NCBI RefSeq assembly: GCF_003473485.1
Contig: NC_053046.1
Span: forward strand, 41,191,832-41,255,831
Length of the DNA stretch: 64,000 bases
Source: Medicago truncatula
Taxonomy: Eukaryota > Streptophyta > Magnoliopsida > Fabales > Fabaceae
Direction of reading: 5' to 3'
In this document: piece after piece, positions 46,439-58,988 of the stretch
Numbering within the stretch: the stretch's first letter is position 1
How the letters are laid out: every line of letters starts with the position of its first letter
Position numbers and translations under genes: made by a program
The notes under the pieces: model-generated
What the model was told of the DNA's origin: nothing
Database searches by the model: none
What the model saw: the letters and a program-made list of their open reading frames with translations, nothing else

Positions 46439-48927
46439 ATGGAGAAGAAAAGAAGCAACAATGCTTCTCTTACCATGTTCACAATGTTGGTTGCATTGGT
46501 TTCTCAAAACCTTGTTATTGTTCCTGTAATAGCCAACACTCAAGCAGGAAGTTCTCCCTCAGATTTATCTACTGAACTATGTAATTCTCTAACTTAGCTA
46601 TCTGTTTTACTTTTCTTATTTATGCAAAATAGTGGATATATTTATTAATGATATGATTTTGGACTTTACTTGAAAGCTACACAGTAGTAGGTCATTTCTT
46701 TTTAAAATTTAAGTATCAAAATCAACATCTCATAAAGAAGCTATTTTGCATTTTTTTTTTTATATTATACTTACTTTGATTTGTACCCCTCATGTTGTGT
46801 AATACATTGATTTTGAATTGTTGAAGGTTCACATAGTCCACCATCTCACCACTCTGGAGGTGGTTGTGGTAGCAGTGGCACTCCACCCTCTAGTGGGTCT
46901 TCACCTTCTCACGGTCACGGTCACGGTCATAGTCATCATGGCCATGGCCATGGTCATGGATCATCATCACCCCCTTCAGGCAGTGGAAGTTACAATCCAA
47001 CTCCATCACCACCGTCAGGTGGTGGAAGTTACAGTCCAACCCCATCAACTCCTACACCATCACCACCCTCAGATGGTGGTGGAAGTTCTGATCCAACCCC
47101 ATCAACTCCCCCAAATTGTGATCCAACCCCATCACCCGGTGGTGACGGAAGTTACAGTCCAACCCCGTCAACTCCCACCCCATCACCACCATCAGATGGT
47201 GGTGGAAGTTACAATCCAACACCATCAACTCCAACCCCGTCACCACCATCAGGTAGTGGAAGTTACACTCCGACCCCGTCAACTCCTACCCCATCACCAC
47301 CCTCAGATGGTGGCGGAAGTTCTGATCCAACCCCATCACCAGGTGGTGATGGAAGTTACAATCCAACACCGTCATCTCCCCCGTCCGGTGGAAGTTATGA
47401 TCCAACCCCATCACCACCCACTGATGGAAGTTACACTCCAACTCCATCGACACCCCCAGCTAGCGACTGTCCACCCTCAGACCCTACAAGCCCGACAACA
47501 CCCTCGGCCCCAACACCATCAACACCGTCAAACCCTCCCTCAGGAGATGGAGGGTACTATAACTCACCACCACAAGATCCTACAAGCCCAACAACACCCT
47601 CAACTCCAACAACGCCATCAAACCCACCATCAGGAGGCTACGACTCACCACCATCAGACCCTATAACCCCAACAACACCATCAAACCCTCCATCAGGAGG
47701 CTACGACTCACCACCATCAGACCCTATAACCCCAACAACACCATCAAACCCTCCATCAGGAGGCTACGACTCACCACCATCAGACCCTATAACCCCAACA
47801 ACACCATCAAACCCTCCATCAGGAGGGTACTATAACTCACCACCACAAGACCCTATAACCCCTACAACACCATCAAACCCTCCGTCAGGAGGCTACGACT
47901 CACCACCAGCAGACCCTTTAACCCCAACAACACCATCAAACCCACCATCAGGAGGCTACGACTCACCACCATCAGACCCTATAACCCCAATAACACCATC
48001 AAACCCCCCATCAGGAGGGTACTACAACTCACCACCACAAGACCCTATAACCCCAACAACACCATCAAACCCTTTAACCCCAACAACACCATCAAACCCT
48101 CCATCAGGAGGGTACTACAACTCACCACCAACTTATGGAAGTGGTAGCCCCCCGATCGATCCTGGCACCCCATTGACCCCCACTTTCCCCACACCACCTT
48201 TCCTTCCTGCACCATCTCCCACTGGTACTGGTACATGCAAGTAAGTTCCTTCTACTATGTTGCACTGTAATGTAAAGGCTAAGTCCTTGAAAATATAAAA
48301 CTTTTTTACTTTTAGCCCCTGATAAAAACTGTATTTTTGAATTCTTGCAAATATTGTTTTATTTTAGTCCATGTAAAATTTATTCATGTTGAAATTAGTC
48401 CCCGTAATATGTATGTAATTTTCATTTTAGTCCTTATTTAGTCCATATCGATTTTGAAAATATAAATCATGTACAAAAGGTAGTTTATACAGGGACCAAC
48501 AACATATTTAAACCTCATGATGTAAATTATCAAAATATACTGCAAGGCTTTTAACTGTTAAATAACATTTTTGAACTTTTTTCCTCAAATCTGCAGCTAC
48601 TGGAATACTCACCCACAACTCATCTGGGGATTACTAGGCTGGTGGGGAACCTTAGGCAATGTTTTTGGTGTGCATAGTCTGCCAGGACTCGGTGCAAGTC
48701 TCAGCATTCCACAAGCACTTTCCAACACAAGAACTGATGCACTCGGAGCACTTTACAGAGAAGGTGCAGCTTCTTATCTTAACTCCCTGGTGAACAACAA
48801 GTTCCCTTACACAACTGATCAAGTCAGAGACAGATTTGTAGCATCACTCAGCTCAAATAAGGCTGCAGCAACACAAGCACGTCTTTTCCAGATGGCCAAT
48901 GAGGGGAAAATTAAGCCTAGAGCATGA
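46439..48927 (+). CDS. PDF1: Proline-rich cell-wall protein, protodermal factor 1-like
   Basis: Three exons, 46439-46580, 46827-48240 and 48597-48927 (142, 1,414 and 331 nt), give 628 residues. Junctions are CTAT|GTAATT...TTGAAG|GTTCAC and TGCAA|GTAAGT...CTGCAG|CTACTGG; I read the second exon through without a stop. Residues 1-35 or so are a signal peptide, 76-91 a His/Gly run (HGHGHGHSHHGHGHGH), and about 95-510 Pro/Ser/Thr-rich repeats. The early type is GGGSY(N/S)PTPSTPTPSPPS; the later type is SNPPSGGYDSPPSDPITPTTP. The last 110 residues form the globular PDF1 domain (NYWNTHPQLIWGLLGWWG; ALSNTRTDALGALYREG; LSSNKAAATQARLF). PDF1-type proteins are secreted into the epidermal wall. This one is about twice the length of Arabidopsis PDF1, through repeat expansion. 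Intron 2 holds diverged MITE sequence. Confidence 0.88.
47464..48130 (+). repeat. Tandem coding repeats in the PDF1-like gene
   Basis: About ten units of 57-69 bp encode SNPPSGGYDSPPSDPITPTTP and variants, with YYNSPPQDP replacing YDSPPSDP in some. Between about 47610 and 47820 three consecutive units are practically identical at DNA level, including silent sites, so they arose recently by unequal exchange or slippage. Repeat number is likely to vary between accessions. Confidence 0.85.
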
Positions 48928-51259
48928 TCTAATTAGTTTGGTTTATGTATAAGTTTATTGAGTTTGCTTCCGTATATTATATTTAAGACTTCTGCTAAGG
49001 CTGTTTTGCATTAGGTACTTACTTATCATGTGTTAATTTACCCTATGATGGATTCAGTGTACTGTACAACTTCATGTTAATTAGCATTTATATATGGTTC
49101 CTAAGTTTTGAATAAAGTTAATATTTTGCTGCTATGGTAATTCAAGATCTTCATTCATAAGATTCAAGTATAAAGCCTTATTTTATATGAAACAAGGTTA
49201 AATTCTTAGTAAGAAAACCTTCTTTACCCTGCTGAAAATATAATCCATTAAACAAAAGTTGAGGATTACTCAAAGTATATAGCAGAAACGTTCACCACTA
49301 AAGGTGTGGGCATCACTTTCTCATTAAAGTCTGCATAGTCTTTCAAAATAAATTGGTTCTCTATAAAGAGCAACCAAGAAAAGCAGCCCTAGTCTAGAAA
49401 AGTTGATTGTTCATGCAAACATGAACTGCATTCAAGTTATATATGCACGATTGGGGGAGTCATGCAAATATGTGCAGAGTCTTAAGTCTACATTAATTGA
49501 AAAGGTGTCTAGCATTGTTTCTTAGTGAAATGCAAGGCAATTTCCATTTTCTGTTGTTGTTGTTGGTGTGTGTGTGTACAGAAAGACAACACATGGACCA
49601 TCCAAGATGCTGCCAAGAGTGCCCTTATATGAAATGGGACTATTGTGCTATACAGTGGCAACAGAAGGGTTGAAGGGCCATGTGATGCACAATTAATGTC
49701 ATTTTAAGTGCCTTAACAGGAAGTGTACAAGGCTGTCCTTTTGATTCAGAACAATTAAAATGGTAGGTAAACCCTATAAATAGAGGGTAGTCTTCACAAG
49801 TAATGTAATAAGAATCATTGTGTTTTATTTATAAGAAAAAACATGTTTTCAGCTAACCAAACTTTCTAAATTTAAGATATTAGCTAAGAGATACAAGGGA
49901 CCTCTACTAACTGCCATTGACTGTTTCAATGCACTTACTTTAGATCACAATAAGTTTGTTTGCTGCATTATATATTCACTGGTGCAGTTGTATAGATTGA
50001 ATATTAAACAAAACATGGAATCAACATTTTTTGTGATTAATAACTTAACAGCGGTTGAGAAACAATACTATAAATCAATCTGTAGAAAAATATTATTGAT
50101 AAGCATTATATATGTAGGTATAACCTTAAAATAATCATCCCTGCATGTAGAAACATCATTCATGTATGATTCAGTTTATTAAAATAAGCAAAACTGAAGC
50201 CAGCTAAATGAATCAATTCATTTTCTGAAAAAGAAATGAATCTAAATTGACCCAAAACTTTAATTTTACTCAACATTGAAATGTGCACATAAATGTGAAG
50301 TTCCAAATGTTTTTAAATGCTTCTGATGACAAACGTGAAATATAAAGTCATCCATCCATATGTGGGCCTGTAAGTAATTTGGAAAAGTAAATTAAAAAAT
50401 ACTTACTCCTAAACTTTTAATACACACTCACACAAAGACACATGCACTACAAGTTCATGTATAATGGCTATATTTAGAGAGTTGTAAGTCATATAAATGA
50501 ACTCGCTGTGTTAAATAATTGATGAATCAATTTGGGAAGGAAACTTTAATGCATGTGGAAGAAGCTATTGACACTTTATTTCATGTTATGGGAGCTTAAA
50601 GGCTGAGTTTGGATTTATTTTATAGTGAATGGTATATAATGAAATGGATGAATTGGAATTAAGTTATCATATCATTGTTTGGATGTTTAATGACAGAAGG
50701 GAAGAAACTGAAAAAGAAAAGTTTTCATTCATTGTTCTAGAGGAAGTAAATGGAATTACAAAGAATTTCAAGTTCATTGTTCCCATAAGAATACTATTCA
50801 GGTAGTCGAGCATGCCTATCATAGTCAACAGTGTGTTAGGATCATAATTTCACAGCCATATTACAAAAGAATATTTTGAAACACAAATCCACCAGTGTAT
50901 CCAAATTTAAAAGATTAACCAAGTCCAACGATTATTGCGTCAGATCTCAAAAGAAAAGGAAAAAGTAGCCGTAAGATCTCAATTCTAACAAAATTTATGA
51001 TAACATTCAGAAGGCCACTTGCCAATGCACATATGGTTTTGGCACAAAAGATCAGAAGCATACCTTTTCAATTGATAACTTCTGGCAGTATTACATAGTT
51101 GAGAAATTCTATCTCTTGAGAATGGATAAAAGGAGAGGCCTTCGCTCTCTTCGAATACAAGTGGTTTCAATGACATAAATCTCCCATTTGGCTATATTTT
51201 TTTTTTTTTTTTTACAATTAGACAGAAATTAAAACACCAGAGAGCATTGTAAGTTCTAA
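48928..51259. other. Intergenic region between convergent genes
   Basis: Contains both 3'UTRs. Around 50580-50750 there is a GAGTTTGGATTTATTTTATA-type segment that may be transposon-derived. A 63-codon minus-strand frame at 50985-51176 probably lies in or beyond the hydrolase 3'UTR. An 18-T run is at 51197-51215. No gene is supported. Confidence 0.45.
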
Positions 51260-52336
51260 TCAGCCAATATGAGATTCAAACCATTTAAAAATTTGGTCGG
51301 AATGCACACTCGTCATCTCATGGTAAGAAAATGCAAGGTTTAGCTCCTCCTGGATATGAGGGATCAAATGTTTATCAATCAAGAGATTTTTCCTCTCGTC
51401 AAGAATATTTTGCCATTTCATTTTCCGACCGTCTTTCCTCATATATCCCTTTTCATCAATAAAGCCCTTTTCCTTAAATATTTCAAATAAATTTCTAGAA
51501 AGAGTTTGATCAATACCAGGAATCCTATCAGCTAAAGTATCTGGCGACAACGGAAACTCCATACATTCAACAACACCAGCATCAATGCCTTTATCCTTCA
51601 AAACCATAACATATTCATCGATTTTCTGCTGTCGATAAAGATCTTTAGGCATGTGAACAAAAAGTGTAGGAGGGTAATCCTCATTAATATCAATTTCATC
51701 AAACATCCCTTCAGCAATCATAAGCACAATACTATTAAACTTCTTAGAAGATGCAAGCAAAGATACAAAATATCCTCCGGACGAAGCACCTAAAGCCACA
51801 AGAGGAAGTTTTTCAAGCTTCCTCTTACCAATCCACCACTCTAGAATATCTTTAACAACCAAAAGTTCTTTACCAAAACTCCAACATCTATTTGCACTTG
51901 AAATTGTAATAACAGCAAAACCTTGAGCAAGACCATGAAGTACAAGCAACCTTTCTTCAGGCAAACCAATACAATTAGGACATTCAATTGATTTGTCCCA
52001 AAAGTTAATGGCTTTTCCATTACATCCATGAGCAAGAAAAAGAACACCTTTAGGTGATTCAGGTATTTGCCATATCAAATCTGTTCCATTCCTAAACTCT
52101 CTTGTTGGATGAAATTTCACCAAAGAATCAAAACTATTCCATATTTGTTTATGAGATTCATAAGCTAAACTTGGTTTAACTTTTACTTTTACATCACCAT
52201 CATTATCATTAACATTATCAAATATAAAAAAGAGAATCACTAACATTAGCATCAATATAAAAGACATGACAAGTACTTGAATCCTGCAATTGTGAGCACT
52301 ACTCCTTTGCTTTGATTTGTATCCATGATTCAACAT
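51260..52336 (-). CDS. Membrane-anchored alpha/beta-hydrolase-like protein
   Basis: A single-exon frame of 358 residues from ATG 52336 (MLNHGYKS); longer readings start on a non-ATG codon. Residues 20-39 or so are one transmembrane segment, giving a signal anchor with the enzyme domain beyond it. The domain has the oxyanion-side HG motif FLAHGCNG (100-107), a strand-turn with TISSANRCW, and the nucleophile elbow GASSGG with Ser185 (GxSxG). A candidate catalytic His lies in the C-terminal segment (YHEMTSVHSD). An Asp after strand 7 is not obvious. The plant family is uncharacterised as far as I know, so the substrate is unknown. Upstream, CATCCAT|GTGAGTATA near 52480 suggests a 5'UTR intron. 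Confidence 0.82.
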   Translation of the reverse strand: MLNHGYKSKQRSSAHNCRIQVLVMSFILMLMLVILFFIFDNVNDNDGDVKVKVKPSLAYESHKQIWNSFDSLVKFHPTREFRNGTDLIWQIPESPKGVLFLAHGCNGKAINFWDKSIECPNCIGLPEERLLVLHGLAQGFAVITISSANRCWSFGKELLVVKDILEWWIGKRKLEKLPLVALGASSGGYFVSLLASSKKFNSIVLMIAEGMFDEIDINEDYPPTLFVHMPKDLYRQQKIDEYVMVLKDKGIDAGVVECMEFPLSPDTLADRIPGIDQTLSRNLFEIFKEKGFIDEKGYMRKDGRKMKWQNILDERKNLLIDKHLIPHIQEELNLAFSYHEMTSVHSDQIFKWFESHIG

Positions 52337-53447
52337 GGTGAAAAAAGGGTTTGCGGCAAAGAGGGTAAAGATCAAATTTTTATCAAAATTTGGTGAAAAT
52401 AGATTAGTAAACTATAAAGGGTTGGTGGAACATAATGAATAGCATCATTGAAATCAAAGAGAGATTAGGTAAAATATACTCACATGGATGAATTTGATGC
52501 TTAATTACAGAGGCAACGAACAATAAGCAAATTGGATTGGATTAAGCACCGAAACTGCGTGCTTCTAAGTTTAAGGTTTGCGGTTACAGGGTTGGATTTG
52601 ATGTCATGTGTTTCGAAGAGTTTAATGGAGATAGACTCACATAACCACCTATGCAAATAAAATTATTTGGACACATAGACAACAATACAAAAAATTAAAT
52701 GATAATGAAATTAGTCACATCATTTTTTATTTTTTATTTTTTTACAAAATCATTTAATATTTTTAAAATGTAAAATATTTATGCGAGCGTGCTTAAATTT
52801 TTTAAATTTAAGTTTGGGCTTTGCCCTATTTCGTATCCTAAAAAAAATATTTCGAGTTTAATGTCATGTGTTTTTTTTGTTAACCTCACCAAACCATAAT
52901 TACTATTCGTCCATGAAGTAAATATATTCTGACAAATAATTTTTACACTCCTTACTCATAATTATTTTGTGTAGACTCATTAATCTCTTAGATAAATTGT
53001 TTTGTTATTATGTGTTTGTTTTACCTTTATAAAAGTAGATTTTGTGTTAGAAAAATTTAGTGATTTTGCTGAGAGATTTAAAAAAAATGAAGTTATTTGT
53101 ATTTAGGGTTGATAATGAATTAAACCAACTCGATAATAGTTTGAAATTCGATTCGACAATTATCTCGTTGAATTTGGTTCATGAACCAAATAAGTTAAAT
53201 TTGAGATGAAAATTAAGTTCGTTAAATAAATGAGCTGACTCGATAATTATATATATATATATTATAGATTGCGTGTGTTGGTTAGTAAAAATTAGTAAAG
53301 TACAAGCTTAATTTTTTTTTTGGTATCCGGGGTTTTGAACCTGGGACATTGCATATATTATGCATTGTCCTTACCAACTGAGTTAAGCTCACAAGGACAA
53401 ATACAAGCTTAAATAACTAAACACATATTTTTTCAAAAATAAAATAA
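52337..53447. other. Intergenic region upstream of the hydrolase
   Basis: Contains the hydrolase 5'UTR and probable 5'UTR intron (52337 to about 52600). From about 53105, AACCAACTCGATAATAGTTT and similar phrases resemble eroded hAT sequence that reappears at 54520-54650 (GAACCGAGTGGTTCGTGAAC). A pair of ends could not be found. Confidence 0.45.
53312..53401 (-). mobile_element. tRNA-derived SINE
   Basis: On the minus strand: GTGAGCTTAACTCAGTTGGT (box A-like), TGCATAATATATGC, GGTTCAAAACCCC (box B) and a poly-A tail. Exact 11-bp duplication TACAAGCTTAA at 53301-53311 and 53402-53412. Confidence 0.88.
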
Positions 53448-54234
53448 GGGAAATGCTAACTGGTGCCCCCAGGGTAGGGATGTAAATGGATATCCATGGA
53501 TGCGGATAGTGTGATATCCGTTTCCACTCCGTTAGATAAATATGAAATTCGTACCCTATCCATATCCATGCGGATATCCATTTAGCGGATAATCCATGGA
53601 TTTTGAGGTATCCACGGATTTATACGGATATCCATGGATAACATTCATAAGAAAAAAATTTGTTTATTTTTTTAGATAAATTTAAAACCAAAAATTCATA
53701 ACATGCATTTTTTTTTAGCAAAACATAATATCTTATAACAACAACAAAAATCCTTGACTCAATAAAAACATAAATAAAGTTCACTACATTTAATAGAAAT
53801 AAAATTCTTTGATTAAATAAAACATAAAATAAAATTCATCATCAACAAAAACAGCTTATAGCTTCAGCAATAAGGATATTTACGTAATTCACTCAGTTTA
53901 ATAGCGGGTGCGGATACCATTAAATCCGCATCCGTATCCATTAATTAGCGGGTAGTTAAAATATCTATTTATTTTATCCGTAGATATCCATTAAGGTATC
54001 CGCTCCGTGTCCGTGGCGGATTTTATCCGCGGATATCCACGGATGCGGATTTTTTTGCCATCCCTACCCCAGGGCACCGATTAAGGATATGAAAAAGGAA
54101 ATTATATAGTAGTTAGTGCATTGAAATAGTATAATTAATTTATAATAAAATCAAAAGCAGTTTTCTTTTATAGTAATATTTCCCTTTTATGATGTGTTTA
54201 ACCAGTGACCTCGAGGCACCGGTTAGCAGGACCC
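53448..54234. mobile_element. MULE-type MITE interrupted by a hAT element
   Basis: Ends GGGAAATGCTAACTGGTGCC and the complement of GGCACCGGTTAGCAGGACCC, flanked by an exact 9-bp duplication ATAAAATAA (53439-53447 and 54235-54243). Without the nested hAT element and its TSD the core is only about 187 bp. Confidence 0.83.
53475..54066. mobile_element. Non-autonomous hAT element
   Basis: Ends TAGGGATGTAAATGGATATCC and the complement of GCGGATTTTTTTGCCATCCCTA, flanked by a perfect 8-bp duplication CCCCAGGG (53467-53474 and 54067-54074). TAGGGATG tips with an 8-bp TSD define hAT. Both subterminal regions are filled with GGATATCC(A/G)(T/C)GGAT-type palindromes, likely transposase sites. Non-coding. 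Confidence 0.9.
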
Positions 54235-54753
54235 ATAAAATAAAAAAATAATTAAACACATGCGTGTACTAAAATTAGTCCCAGATCGGGAGTTTGAAAA
54301 CAATAGACTGGAGAAGTAGATATAAAATAAAATGAGAAGGGCGCTGCTTTGCATGGACTAAGCTACTGCGCTACAGTACTACAGTTGTTTTAGTTTTATT
54401 GTTTATAATAAAGTAATACTATTTTCTTTATTAAAAGAGTTGTGTTTTATTTAGTTCAATTTTTGTTTTTTTTTAATAAATTAAAAGGTCAAAGCTATAT
54501 ATTTTGACACAAAAAAAATGAGTTGAACCTAATGAGTTGAACCGAGTGGTTCGTGAACTTGAAACAAGCCGAACTCGAGTTAAAAAAAAGGTTTTGTATC
54601 GAACTCGAATTGAGTTTCAAGCTGAACCAATTTTTATCGAGTCGACTATTTGTACTACAATGTTATATTCATTGCAAACTTACAAAAGACTTTAAAGCCA
54701 ATTATTACATATTGAAAATGGTTCTATACAGAGTCGTCGTAAAATATATAGTA

Positions 54754-56190
54754 GGCATAATATATCGTTTGATCTCTTAACTTATTTTTGGTTTTCATTT
54801 TGATCCCTTAACTATTAAGTGTTTCAAATTGGTCTCATAACTCTTCTGCCGTTTACCATTTTGGTCATCTCCGTTAGTTTTTAATCTTAAATGTCTAAGG
54901 TGAACCAACTTTATAAGTAGTCCACCATAGACCTTATTAAATCTTTTATTTTTAACTGTTTGATCTTTTTTTTAAAATGGAGACCGTTGGATCATAGAGG
55001 AATCTATTGTAGCTTGTAATTAACCAGAAACAACTAATTTTTTTCTCCATCTTCTTTCCTATGTTCTTCTTCATCCCCAATAAAAACTCTCATTCATCTT
55101 TATTCATCTCTTAAACCCAGAATTCCAAAAATCAAAATAAAAATTCAAAAATAAAAAAACTCAAATACACGCAAACGAAGAGGAAGGCGATAGATACACA
55201 AATTTTCTCTTCTCTTCCATCAATTAAAAAAACTTTCTCTCGTCTCCATGGTTGTGGGAATGACCTTGTTGTCTCCCTGGTTATTTCACAATAATGATGG
55301 ATCTTAAGAAATTTTTATATGATTGAATGATATGTATCAATTGATTTCTCGTTCTCTAACCTCATTCTCTACCTTTAGATTTCTCTCAACTTGTTCACAC
55401 GTTCCACTTGCTTAATTAAATTTCTTTTCTCTTTTACTTACATTTAATTATATTCACAATTCCTACCTAGTTTCTGCTAAATACCGTAGAATCTCAAAAT
55501 GCATATTCAAATATTTAGGAATTCGATGAATGAATAATTCGATAGCTTATGTATTAATTATTTTTGATTTATTTCTTTTACAATTTTGCTAGTTTATTAA
55601 GAATTGATTTTAATTTGAATTTTGTTTGATCTGGGTTTTTATTTATGGGTTTTCCAACATATAATTTTTTTAGTTTTATTTATGAGATTGGTGAAGATGG
55701 AAGTTAGAATAAGGGATTGATGAAGATTTTGATGTTGAGGTTGTTGTTGTTATAGAAAACATTGTAGTTAATGGAATTGTTGTTGAAATTGAGGGAGTAA
55801 GTGAAGAGAAGAAAATATAAATTTTTATTGGTTGTGAGAAGAATTACAGATATGGAGTGAGGGAGAAATAATTTCTTAAATGATTTTGTCTTATTATTTC
55901 TTGATTTGTGTTGCTAGAATTTGATGATTTTTAATTTTAGAAAATTCAATAGAAATAATTATATGTTGTGAGTTCATTGTATATGTGTGCGCTTTCTAAA
56001 TCCAGCTCTTGATCATCAATCTTAAATGACACGTGAACAAGGGTTAACGGTTTTTGAAAAAAAAAATTAACGGAGATCACCAAAATGATAAACGGCAGAA
56101 GAGTTATTGGACCAATTTAAAACACTTAATAGTTAGGGGATCAAAATGAAAACCAAAAATAAGTTAAGGGACCAAATTATATATTAAGCT
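54754..56190. mobile_element. 1.4-kb Mutator-like element
   Basis: Inverted ends of about 135 bp: GGCATAATATATCGTTTGAT, then CTCTTAACTTATTTTTGG on the left, and its complement on the right. Both ends include CTTCTGCCGTTTA(C/T)CATTTTGG. It is flanked by an exact 9-bp duplication TATATAGTA (54745-54753 and 56191-56199). The interior (about 54990-55900) is unlike the ends: a C/T-rich leader (TTCTTCTTCATCCCCAATAA) followed by T-rich, intron-like DNA. That may be captured host gene sequence (Pack-MULE), but no protein match was recognised. Confidence 0.88.
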
Positions 56191-56199
56191 TATATAGTA

Positions 56200-58988
56200 T
56201 GCAGGATTACTAATAAATTGAACAAATAACTTACGAGAATGAAATTATAGGAAGCCTCACAATCCACCAACATTATTCCGGCGAAGATTCTAACTGTATA
56301 GACCGGAAGTATTCTTCATCATAACTGTATAGACCGGAACTTCAAGTAATTAAATCAAAAATCTCATTTTTCATTTTTTTTCCTCTGGTTTTTTCAAAAT
56401 TTTCCTGAGAGCAGAGAAAGAAAGTATTTGAATACAAACCGAAAAAGTCTTTTTAACTTTTCAGGTGTACTAAATTTTCACGAAAAACATACATACAATT
56501 ATCTGGTTTGTATAATTTTTTTGAAAAACTTATATAAAGCTTTTTATGTTTGTATAATATTTTTGGAAAACTTATGTAAGGTTTTTCCCTTTTCTTAAGA
56601 AAATTCAAATCGAAAAAGTATACGTATATAGTAAGTTTCCCAGAAATTTTATTTGAACCAAATTGAAATGAAATTTTTCAGAAAAACTTTTACCTATCAA
56701 ATAATTCATGTGAGGTGAATTCATGCTAAATGCAGAAAGGTTGAAAGTAAATGACAAATGAATATGTAAAATATTAAATGACAAATATATAGATATACAA
56801 ACTTTTCTCTTCCTTAAAAAAAAAAGAAGTTAAATTTCTCTTAAAGAGTCTCCACTCAGATATGTTTAGGCTGCTTTGGCCCAAATTCCCTAACCTTTTT
56901 CTCAAACTTTCTTTTTGATAAAAATAATGTTTTCAAAATATTTTAACCATTACTTTTTAAAATATATATACAATATAACTAAAAAAAAAGGATCTAGGAG
57001 ACATTGAAGGGCCTAAGAAGAACTACTAATTAATAGAATACCGGGTTCGATTTTCAGGGGGAACAACACTTGGCCAGTGCGCATGAGCCGGATTAATCGT
57101 CCACCATTGATGGGTTGGAAACCGGTGCGAAAACCAAAAAAAAAAAAACTACTAATTAATAATCGTAGTCATCAATTTAAGATAGATCAGTTTATATTCA
57201 TAGTACATCTTTACTAAATCATATTTAAATAATTTTCACAACTCGAATGATCAAAATTAATAATTGATGCACAGAATTTCTACATGGGATCAAAATCTTA
57301 AGTTGGTTTGGTCAGTAGATATATGGAAATTTTACACTATATATACTACATCTATATCTTCATTCCTATAAATTATCAAAAATTCCAATTTTACCTTTTT
57401 TATCCTTTAACATTTTACATGTTTATCTTTCATCCTGAATTACTACAAATTATTAAAAATTCCTACAAATGATCAAAATCCTAAGTTGCTTATTCACCAA
57501 AAAAAAAAAAAAAATCCTAAGTTGCTTTGCCTTTAAATTACTCTAATATTTGATTCAAAATCTTTCAAAAAATACAATCTAAAATGAATTTAAACTTATC
57601 GAACTATATAATCTGAAATGTATTGAACCCTCCATCATACTACTAGGTTTTAACAACAATGGCGGTCATAATATTTACACATTTCAGATTATATGATTCG
57701 AAAAGGTAAAATATGTGATCACAAATCAAACCATAAGACTATACATATGATAATCCAAATCGTGAAAAATATTTGAAACAAAATATTTGGTGGCCAAGTC
57801 TTACACGCATATTAAAATCATAAAAAGTCATACAAAATACACAAAACCATAAACCCTACGGAGGAATGAGGAAAGATTTTGAGTGTTACTTATACATAGG
57901 CATGTTTTAGGTTATATAATTTGAAACATTTTTTTTTTTTTTGAATTATATAATCTAAATCGAAGAAAAATTTGAAGTTTGAAGGGCGCGTAAGAAAGAC
58001 AAAGTATGAAAAAATGAATTATGATTAATTAGTGATATTTTCAATCATACTTTTGTTATTCTTACTTGACTATATTTGGCAATAGTTTTAGTGAACTAAA
58101 AAAGCGATGTGCGTTCGAGCTTTAAAAAGACACTACAAAGGGTCATTAGGTAACACATGAATTAGTAAAAGCATGGGAAAAAAAGGATGCAAATGTGATG
58201 GAATGGAAGTGAAGTCAATTGTTTGATGATGGTGCTTGTTGAAAAACAAGGCCAGGCTGTTGGGACCATGCAATGTTTTTTGGCATGTGGTGGTGAGTCA
58301 CAACAAGCACGTCAACATATTCTTAATTTGACGGGGCCATAACTATATCATTTTATTTGACACCTGGTTTGAAATTGAATCGATTGCTATTGTTATTAAT
58401 TAAAGTAATCTTATCCATGCTCATGGTGTTCATATGTATAAAATATTCAAATTTAGAAAGGAAATTTATGAGAAGAAAGGATCGAATCTTCGAGGAAATA
58501 ATTCAAGAGTTGGAATATGTAACAAACATTTCACTGGTGACCATGTTTTTACCTGCTCTGTGTGGATTTTTTTCATGCGTACTAAACAACATTTTTCGAA
58601 AAAATTACGCCAAAAAATAGACAAGTAGGCTCCATATATACTTGTTTGCATGCATGCTTAACATTTATGCCACGAAAACTTAAATCAATCGAAAAAGGGA
58701 AGGCATATTATGATATTTTAACTCTGATATATAAGTTCAAAACCACGTTAAAATTCCTAACTTTTGGCATCTTATGTTATCCCTCTTAGAGAAAAGAAAA
58801 CTTTTGGGTCTTCCCACAAATCAAACATTCCTTGCTTGGTTCATTTACCTTAATATATATATCTATCTACCATATATATCCACAATACAACATTCCTTCA
58901 AAAAATCCACAATACAACATTGATTCCATCATCTTTTGCTCCAAACCTTTCCAAAACTTCATTAATCTCTCCACCTGGAAAAATCATC
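56200..58988. other. Intergenic region upstream of the HVA22-like gene
   Basis: AT-rich with no supported gene. Contains an 18-bp duplication (TAACTGTATAGACCGGAA, at about 56290 and 56323), the SINE at 57036-57147 and several poly-A/T runs. Frames at 58357-58651 on both strands overlap each other and have no domain signal. A TATATATAT stretch near 58852-58861 may be the HVA22-like TATA region. Confidence 0.45.
57036..57147 (+). mobile_element. SINE, Au-like, 5'-truncated
   Basis: GGGTTCGATTTTCAGGGGGA (box B onward), then GCGCATGAGCCGGATTA, a block ending GATGGGTTGGAAACCGGTGC and a poly-A tail. Flanked by an exact 14-bp duplication ACTACTAATTAATA (57022-57035 and 57148-57161). The motifs recall the Au SINE family of plants. 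Box A is absent, consistent with 5' truncation. Confidence 0.85.

Noticed and set aside
46818-47666. 282-codon His/Val-rich frame overlapping the PDF1-like exon 2
   Set aside because: A shifted reading of the proline-rich repeats; the spliced frame gives signal peptide, repeats and the PDF1 domain in order.
51260-52375. Hydrolase start at 52375
   Set aside because: That codon is TTG; the first ATG of the frame is at 52336.
58357-58651. Overlapping frames on both strands
   Set aside because: Three short frames overlap each other and none shows a domain or splice context.
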